Notes under the pieces: model-generated | Databases searched by the model: none | Told to the model about the DNA's origin: nothing | The model's input: only the letters and a program-made list of their open reading frames with translations | Translations under genes and position numbers: made by a program | Shown: piece after piece, positions 58,242 to 64,000 of the stretch | Position numbering within the stretch: the first letter of the stretch is position 1 | Layout of the letters: every line of letters begins with the position of its first letter | Assembly (NCBI GenBank): GCA_051877855.1 | Contig: JBJEJH010000037.1 | Span: 1-64,000, forward strand | Reading direction: 5' to 3' | Length of the DNA: 64,000 nucleotides | From: MGBC120314 sp051877855 | GTDB lineage: Bacteria > Bacillota > Clostridia > Lachnospirales > Lachnospiraceae

Positions 58242-59213
58242 ATGAAGAAATATGATGTAGTAGCATTGGGTGAGTTACTGATTGATTTTACGGAAAATGG
58301 AATGAGTAAACAGGGAAATCCCATGTTGGAGGCTAATCCCGGTGGGGCGCCCTGTAACGTACTCTCCATGTTGCAAAGATTAGGAAAAGATACTGCATTT
58401 GTCGGCAAAGTGGGCAAGGATAATTTTGGCAGAATGTTGATGGATGTGGTAAAAGAACAGGGAATTGACACGGATCATGTGCTCATGGATGAAAGGGTAC
58501 CTACTACGCTGGCATTTGTTCATACCCAAAGTGACGGAGATCGCAGCTTTTCTTTTTACAGAAATCCCGGAGCAGATATGATGCTTTCAGAGGAGGATAT
58601 TGATTGTGATTTATTAAAAAATACCAGGGTGTTTCATTTTGGTTCCTTGTCAATGACGGATGAATGCAATGAGGCAGCTACCCGAAAGGCAGTGAAAGAA
58701 ACGAAGGCAGCCGGCGCAGTTGTTTCATTTGATCCCAATCTGCGACCGTTGTTATGGAGAAGTCTTGATGAGGCAAGAGAACGGATATGGTATGGCATTG
58801 GACAGTGTGATATCCTGAAAATCTCGGATGATGAGGTTTGTTTTTTAACCGGAACGGAGGATATTGATGAGGGAATTGCAAAAATACAGGAAAAAAGCCG
58901 GCCGGTTTTAATCTGTGCCACGATGGGAAAGGGCGGAAGTAAGGCTTATTATAAAGGAAAAGTCGTTTTTGGCAGACCATTCCTGCGGGAGGATACCGTT
59001 GAAACCACCGGTGCAGGAGATACATTTATGGCCTGCGTGCTAAATACGGTGTTGGAAAAGGGATTGGATTCACTGACCGAAGAGGATTTGGCAGAAATGC
59101 TGGAATTTGCCAATGCAGCCGCCTCTATTATTACGACCCGTAAAGGTGCATTGAAGGTAATGCCACAGAAACAGGAAGTTCTTTCATTTATTCGGGAGAG
59201 AAAAGGAAAATGA
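58242..59213 (+). CDS. PfkB-family carbohydrate kinase, fructokinase-like (323 aa)
   Basis: ATG 58242 (MKKYDVVALGELLIDF) follows GTAGGAGG, 11 bases after the MotA-like stop. PfkB signatures are NPGGAPCNVLSMLQRLGKDT near the N-terminus and VETTGAGDTFMACVL with the catalytic Asp near the end; FDPNLRPLLW is the typical sugar-kinase strand. Fructose is the best guess for substrate from the whole layout. A strong terminator follows. Confidence 0.92.
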   Translation: MKKYDVVALGELLIDFTENGMSKQGNPMLEANPGGAPCNVLSMLQRLGKDTAFVGKVGKDNFGRMLMDVVKEQGIDTDHVLMDERVPTTLAFVHTQSDGDRSFSFYRNPGADMMLSEEDIDCDLLKNTRVFHFGSLSMTDECNEAATRKAVKETKAAGAVVSFDPNLRPLLWRSLDEARERIWYGIGQCDILKISDDEVCFLTGTEDIDEGIAKIQEKSRPVLICATMGKGGSKAYYKGKVVFGRPFLREDTVETTGAGDTFMACVLNTVLEKGLDSLTEEDLAEMLEFANAAASIITTRKGALKVMPQKQEVLSFIRERKGK

Positions 59214-59220
59214 ATCTTTT

Positions 59221-59277
59221 ACCCCTTTTCCGCTAAAGTTTCAGAGACGTTTAGCGGAAAAGGGGTTTTCTTTTTTT
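59221..59277 (+). terminator. Terminator behind the PfkB kinase
   Basis: A perfect 17-bp stem: ACCCCTTTTCCGCTAAA (59221-59237) with TTTAGCGGAAAAGGGGT (59250-59266), then TTTCTTTTTTT. Confidence 0.95.
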
Positions 59278-59310
59278 AATGCAAAAAGGGTCTAAGCCCT
59301 AAATAATGGA

Positions 59311-62300
59311 TTATGATTCTTTCTTGCAGAGGGAAGCAAATGCTTTCTTACATAGATTCTTACATTTACATCCGATACCATGTTTGACAACACGGAAGAT
59401 TCCCCACATACCGGATTCTACATCCCATTTAAAACTTCCGGAGCGGTAGAGATAATCCCCGGGTGCCAAAGCATCATTTTCTAATTCCATATCAAAGGTA
59501 TTGCCAATGCTGATGGCCCCCTGAAGCGGGATTACATTGGATAGGGCATCCTGTGGTTGCTGCTTCCATGTGTGACCGTGAATACAAAATCCTACATTTC
59601 GCGGTTTGTCAGCAGGCATCATCGTACGGAAGATGACACGATCACCGCTATATGCTTTAAAAAGTGGTGTTGACGGATCACCGTGAATTTTGCTGCTAAA
59701 TACTTTTGAAATTAGTGAATTATTCTTCAGTCGGTTGGCAAAACGCTCGGAACGGTAGTTATAACCTTTTTCGCCGGTATCCTCAGCATCCACATCTTCC
59801 CCATCTTCACCGGCGGCAGTTTTGACAAGTATACCATCTTTATCCAGCATACGGATTCCGTTCTGAATCAGAACAACGCACTCCCTGAAACGCCTTATTC
59901 CCGGTGCAACAATGGCGGCTTCTTCATCATATATGGTTTTGGAACAGGAGAAGTTTTTGTACCATGCGGCCCCCACGGGTTCGATGATAATTGCACCAAA
60001 CAGACCGTGATACCGGTGATTTCTTATATCACCAAAGGATTGTATGATGCAGGAACCATATTCTTTGTCTGCATACCACAGATATTTTTTGCTCTCACCC
60101 ACACCCACCGTCTGTTCATGGTTATTGTATCCTACATTAATTCCTGAATCACAGATGGGATCATAATGGAGAAATTGCGGGTTAATGGATACACGCATGG
60201 ACGGTTTGTGTTTTTTGTCCAGAGGAACACGTGGGTAGTCATAGTATGGGATTGGATTGTCTGCGTTAAAAAGATTGTGAAGGGTAATCTCAATCCAGTC
60301 TCCGGCATTTGCCCGCAAAATCAGCGGCTTTGGCTGATAATTTTTGTGCTTTGCTGCCTCAACCTCCTCCAAAGGAACAAAGAGAAGACCGTCAGGATCG
60401 TGGTCACCATGCCGATTGTAGGGAATATCACGCTGGATTGCAGCGATATCATATTTTCGGACGACGGAGTCCCTGGTTGGGCATGGAGGCAGTGGAATCA
60501 TGCTGTCAGCTGCATGGCAGATTGGTTTGAGCCGTTTGGTTACATGCCGGTGGGCACGAAGAATTCCCCACAATCCAAGCCATACATCATCTATTCCACC
60601 AAAATAATACAAATAATCTCCCGCTTGGTAAGCCTTTTTGATGTGGATATTAAAGGCTTCGGAGATACCCAGAGTCTGAGAGGCAACTTCCGGAGAATGA
60701 ATGTCTGTGATTTCTTTTTTCCAGGAAAGACCGGTCAGATTAAAGCAATGTTGTTCTTCATGGGCACCATCCAGAAGACGAATGATGATTTCATCTCCCG
60801 GATAGGTTTCCAGAATTGGAGTTGCAGGATCGCCATGAGTCAGGGAACTGAAGATATAGGCAGGATCATCATGGTCTCTTAAACGTTCCCGCATCGGTTC
60901 GCAGCGATAATTGATGCCCATAACTCCCGGATCATCATGGGAACCGGGAACTTCCGGCGGATTGAGGGCCTTTCCTTCCTTGTCAAAGAGCAGTGCAAAA
61001 TCATGGACGAAGAGTGCAAATTCACGGAATGCGGTGCCATCCTTTCGGCGGATGACGGCCTTGGTACCAAAGTCAAGCTCTTTTCCGGTTCTTATATCGT
61101 GGAAAGTGGCTCCGGCCTCTTCAACAATCAGCGCACCGAACACGCCATGCTGCTGGTGGGAATTAGCATAAAGATGATCGTGGAAAAATACGGTGTTTAA
61201 CTCGGTGTTTGCAAAGAAACGTTCAATTAAGGTTTCATATTTTCTTGCACCTGCGATATTATTCCAGCCATTTGCTGCGCCATCGGAAACAATGGTGTCA
61301 AATTTAACAAGGTGAATATGGTAACCTGCAATATCGGTTAAGGTTTCCATCTGGAATGGGCTTCCCTCCAGAATTTCCGGGAGGAGGTTGGTAAGGCGTA
61401 CCTCAATGCAGTCGCCGGCATTGGCGCGGATGACAAGAGGTTCTACCGTTATTTTCTGGCATTCGACTTTTCGGATATAAGCATCCAGGCCGCCATGCCG
61501 TTCTAATTCGGATTTGAGAACGAAAAATCGACCCTGGGGATCATGCCAGCCATAGCGGTTATAGGTAACCTTGGCTTGAACCAGTGCGATTTCAAAAACT
61601 TTCACATTCTCATCGGTACAACATGGACAGGTATCGGTGTAGAGTGCGCCGGGCTTAAATCCCGGAACGAAATTGTCCTGCTCGAGGTCCGTTGGACTTA
61701 TTTTATTGCTGCCGTCGGGATTTAGGATTCCAAGAGGTGGTTGCAGCGGACGTTCGCCAAAGGTGCCGTTAATGAAATGCGGATAGCCCGGATGCCGGTC
61801 GTCTTTTTTGGGTGGAGCGGGTCGGTCACTAAGCGGAAGAAGGGGCGGAATCAGTGTTCCATCAGGAAGTTTGCCGCTTCCATCCTCTAAGCGGTCATGG
61901 ATGCGCCAGAGTGTCCACATGCCTTCATGGAAATGAGGGTAAAGATGACAGTGGAAAATAACATCACCGATAGTACGGTTCAGGCTTCCGGCGCCGTGAA
62001 GAATGTCAAGAGTGTAGCATTCCTGCGGACTGATGGAGATGGAATCAATGATGGTGGAAGCGGGATTGTCTCCCTCCAGTCGCCATTGATGGTTATGCAG
62101 GTGAAATACATGGGTTTCCTTAACGCCGCCATGAATCAGACGTATTTTGGAAGGATCTCCGGCATAGGCACGCAGAATTGGTGGTGCCGGGTCGCCATAA
62201 ACCCATGAACTCATGGAAATATCTTCTCCGGTGTCGGTGTGGTCATGGGAAAGAGGAAGTCGGTTTCGCATTGGTTCGGAACGGTAGCTGATCGCAGTTG

Positions 62301-62973
62301 TGGCAGATGGAAGTCCGGTATGAGGATCGAGTGGTTGTTCTCCGTCCTTATTTTTCATCTCCAGTTCATCATGGAAAAAAACTGCATACTCCCTGAAAGC
62401 AGGTTTTGTAGGGTGATAAATGTCCGCAAACAGACCGCTTTCTAATTCTTCGCCGGTCTGAGGGTTTAACCATCTGGACTCAGGAGCTTCCACGATAATT
62501 GCACCAAATAATCCATGAATGTTTGTTCCGTCTTCACTTCCGGTAGAATCGCCCATATCGTGGAAGAGGTACACGCCCTCTTTTGTAGCATACCATGTGT
62601 AGACAATTTTGTGCTTTGTGGTGGTGTCTGTGTTAAAACCAACACTTGCACCATCCGATGTCTGGACATCATAGAGAAGACCCTGAACATGGATGGATAA
62701 GGAGCGGTTTAAAGAATGTGAAAAAGTTACAACGACCTTTTCCCCCACATTTGCACGAATTACTAAAGGCATTACCTCTTCGTAAGGCTGTGGAATATCC
62801 TGATGGAAGTTTTTCAGAGCACGGTTTCGGATACGCCGGGCATCTTTTTTTAATACATAAAGCAGACCGTTTGGATCATGGTCTCCATAGCGGTTATAAA
62901 CAATTGGAATCTGAATTGCTTCAATTTCATAGTAACGTGTTTTATTGGGACAGGAATAACAGCAAAGTTCCAT
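59311..62973 (-). CDS. Giant six-cupredoxin multicopper oxidase, MnxG-like in size (1,220 aa)
   Basis: Three cupredoxin-pair modules, each opening with a Cys pair or cluster and a YNR[YH]GxHDP signature: Y26, Y471 and Y852. Copper ligands: module 1 C-terminal half has HxxHxH (H288, H291, H293) and HCHxxxHxxxxM (H341, C342, H343, H347, M352); module 2 N-terminal half has HxH twice (H552/H554, H598/H600). Together these make one complete T1 plus trinuclear set, split over domains 2 and 3. Module 3 has lost the HCH. No signal peptide; Cys-rich tail (C1202, C1204, C1208, C1216). Start 62973 with AAGGAGG. Likely a metal oxidase or redox protein; could sit on spores. It directly follows the DUF2935 gene. 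Confidence 0.9.
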   Translation of the reverse strand: MELCCYSCPNKTRYYEIEAIQIPIVYNRYGDHDPNGLLYVLKKDARRIRNRALKNFHQDIPQPYEEVMPLVIRANVGEKVVVTFSHSLNRSLSIHVQGLLYDVQTSDGASVGFNTDTTTKHKIVYTWYATKEGVYLFHDMGDSTGSEDGTNIHGLFGAIIVEAPESRWLNPQTGEELESGLFADIYHPTKPAFREYAVFFHDELEMKNKDGEQPLDPHTGLPSATTAISYRSEPMRNRLPLSHDHTDTGEDISMSSWVYGDPAPPILRAYAGDPSKIRLIHGGVKETHVFHLHNHQWRLEGDNPASTIIDSISISPQECYTLDILHGAGSLNRTIGDVIFHCHLYPHFHEGMWTLWRIHDRLEDGSGKLPDGTLIPPLLPLSDRPAPPKKDDRHPGYPHFINGTFGERPLQPPLGILNPDGSNKISPTDLEQDNFVPGFKPGALYTDTCPCCTDENVKVFEIALVQAKVTYNRYGWHDPQGRFFVLKSELERHGGLDAYIRKVECQKITVEPLVIRANAGDCIEVRLTNLLPEILEGSPFQMETLTDIAGYHIHLVKFDTIVSDGAANGWNNIAGARKYETLIERFFANTELNTVFFHDHLYANSHQQHGVFGALIVEEAGATFHDIRTGKELDFGTKAVIRRKDGTAFREFALFVHDFALLFDKEGKALNPPEVPGSHDDPGVMGINYRCEPMRERLRDHDDPAYIFSSLTHGDPATPILETYPGDEIIIRLLDGAHEEQHCFNLTGLSWKKEITDIHSPEVASQTLGISEAFNIHIKKAYQAGDYLYYFGGIDDVWLGLWGILRAHRHVTKRLKPICHAADSMIPLPPCPTRDSVVRKYDIAAIQRDIPYNRHGDHDPDGLLFVPLEEVEAAKHKNYQPKPLILRANAGDWIEITLHNLFNADNPIPYYDYPRVPLDKKHKPSMRVSINPQFLHYDPICDSGINVGYNNHEQTVGVGESKKYLWYADKEYGSCIIQSFGDIRNHRYHGLFGAIIIEPVGAAWYKNFSCSKTIYDEEAAIVAPGIRRFRECVVLIQNGIRMLDKDGILVKTAAGEDGEDVDAEDTGEKGYNYRSERFANRLKNNSLISKVFSSKIHGDPSTPLFKAYSGDRVIFRTMMPADKPRNVGFCIHGHTWKQQPQDALSNVIPLQGAISIGNTFDMELENDALAPGDYLYRSGSFKWDVESGMWGIFRVVKHGIGCKCKNLCKKAFASLCKKES

Positions 62974-63891
62974 TTAACATTCCTCCTTGGCGCGCGCACA
63001 TTGTAAAATGCGGATATAGTGATTGGCTTCACGGAGTACATGATCCGCTAACAGAGGAAGAATGATTGAGGCAATATCGCAGTTTAGAATACCTTTTGTA
63101 CCGGCTGCCTTGAAATCACGGTATCGGAGTGTTTCGGCCAGCGATTCTTTGGTCAGCTCGCAGGATACGATATCATCTTGTTCCCGTGCCGTTTTCAATA
63201 ACTTTTTATAGTCCATTGCAAAGTTGTGAGCGGTTTTGACCAATTCCTCTTCCGACGGATCAAGCAGTCCACGGATAAATAGTGCATGCTCCATCATAAT
63301 CTGATTCCAGAACTCCTCTGTGCCCCAAAGCATTTTGTATGAAACCTGTCGGTTTTGCATGAGGCTTTCCACGGTGGAACGGTATAACCGGGCCTCTCTT
63401 ATGATGTGACGGATGAGCAGAGGATAGTTCGCGGTAAAAAGTCGCCCTGCCAGGACCTCGCATAAAATACTTTCCTTGAAACTGATCAGTCCGTCTAATA
63501 ATTGAATGGAACGCCGGTTAATCTGATGAACCATATGAAGTATCTGCCGGTTGTTTTCATTCCAAGGCTTGCAGCGGAGATTCTGCTGCATTTCGGTGAT
63601 ATCCGTATTGATTGAAATCCCTCCAAGAGTTTGGGTCTGTTTCTCTGCACACATTGTAAATTCGGTCGTCAGTTCACAGGAATCCAGTATTTCGCAGTTG
63701 ACTCTTCCATTGCTGATTTTTACAACATCGGATAATAACTCTTCAAATTGCTGCCGGAAAAAATCGGCGCGTTTCGCCCAGGTGTCATTGATGCAGGGAA
63801 ATCCTGCTTCCAGGAATAATGCATGTTCCTTCATGATTCTGGAAAAGAACAAATGAGTTTCCAAGGACAAAGTTATATAATTTTGTGTCAT
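62974..63891 (-). CDS. DUF2935 ferritin-like helical protein (305 aa)
   Basis: Start 63891 (MTQNYITLSLETHLFF) with AAAGGAG 8 bases upstream is preferred over 63927. Two similar helical bundles: the first with FFSRIMKEHALFLEAGFP, the second with FWNQIMMEHALFIRGLLD, and HIIREARLY / HVLREANHY near each bundle's end. The repeated EHALF and H..REA residues are those expected to bind a di-metal centre in the DUF2935 fold. Its TAA stop is followed immediately by the ATG of the multicopper oxidase, so the two proteins are made together. The upstream 63,892-64,000 is AT-rich and shows no promoter I would defend. Confidence 0.88.
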   Translation of the reverse strand: MTQNYITLSLETHLFFSRIMKEHALFLEAGFPCINDTWAKRADFFRQQFEELLSDVVKISNGRVNCEILDSCELTTEFTMCAEKQTQTLGGISINTDITEMQQNLRCKPWNENNRQILHMVHQINRRSIQLLDGLISFKESILCEVLAGRLFTANYPLLIRHIIREARLYRSTVESLMQNRQVSYKMLWGTEEFWNQIMMEHALFIRGLLDPSEEELVKTAHNFAMDYKKLLKTAREQDDIVSCELTKESLAETLRYRDFKAAGTKGILNCDIASIILPLLADHVLREANHYIRILQCARAKEEC

Positions 63892-64000
63892 GCCCTGACT
63901 CCTTTCTTTTATTGGTTTTGATCTCACTGTATAATATGCGGACAGAAGGAAAAGAGTGTTAGAGGTCTATTGTAATTTATTGTATAAAATTGTAAAATAA

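Noticed and set aside
60166..60882. Forward open frame of 238 codons inside the multicopper oxidase gene
   Set aside because: It lies antisense to strongly conserved cupredoxin sequence, has no ribosome site or promoter, and its translation has no protein-like features.

Overview
The window reads as chromosome from a low-to-mid GC Gram-positive anaerobe of the class Clostridia, most likely Lachnospiraceae. The signs are strong AAGGAGG-type ribosome binding sites, a HrcA/CIRCE heat-shock operator, an iron-sulfur L-serine dehydratase split into beta and alpha subunits, a cytidylate-kinase-like protein, many hybrid histidine kinases with HPt tails, and YbtP/Q-like ABC exporter pairs. I see no tRNA, rRNA or CRISPR. 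The taxonomic call is inference from gene content, not from a marker gene.

Layout. 1-1,500: eroded mobile-element and defence debris (the 3' end of a YhcG/DUF1016 nuclease, an AAA_4 remnant, a frameshifted mobilization gene, a strong inverted repeat). 1,670-7,500: two ECF sigma/anti-sigma-like pairs, a cell-wall amidase, an Hsp20 operon under a textbook CIRCE site, gene remnants (MmcQ/YjbR, MFS) and a possible small RNA. 7,570-13,380: a membrane-bound LuxR regulator diverging from two secreted or surface proteins, one with a sortase signal, then a second LuxR regulator. 13,500-17,200: putrescine aminotransferase, NhaC-type antiporter and cytidylate-kinase-like protein, with similar terminator hairpins before and after the aminotransferase. 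17,280-19,630: small proteins, a condensation-domain-like acyltransferase and an MBL-fold hydrolase.

19,795-40,932 is a 21-kb signalling and export island. The module [hybrid histidine kinase - reverse AraC - ABC exporter pair] occurs twice. Between the copies lies an operon of two membrane-anchored BMP-type binding proteins, a third hybrid kinase and a HD-GYP phosphodiesterase carrying its own receiver domain. I read the middle operon as a ligand-sensing relay that ends in c-di-GMP turnover, because it has binding proteins but no permease.

40,985-59,277: a BlaI/M56 sensor pair, an ABC-2 transporter, a CPBP protease, the serine dehydratase behind a probable attenuator, an EAL phosphodiesterase, LiaF-like and DUF4097 envelope proteins, a radical SAM protein, an M20 amidohydrolase, an aromatic-acid-exporter-like protein, an orphan MotA and a PfkB sugar kinase. 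59,311-63,891 (reverse strand): a DUF2935 protein translationally coupled to a 1,220-residue six-cupredoxin multicopper oxidase. Its single complete copper site is split between cupredoxin domains 2 and 3. With the BMP-kinase-HD-GYP operon, this is the most unusual content of the window.
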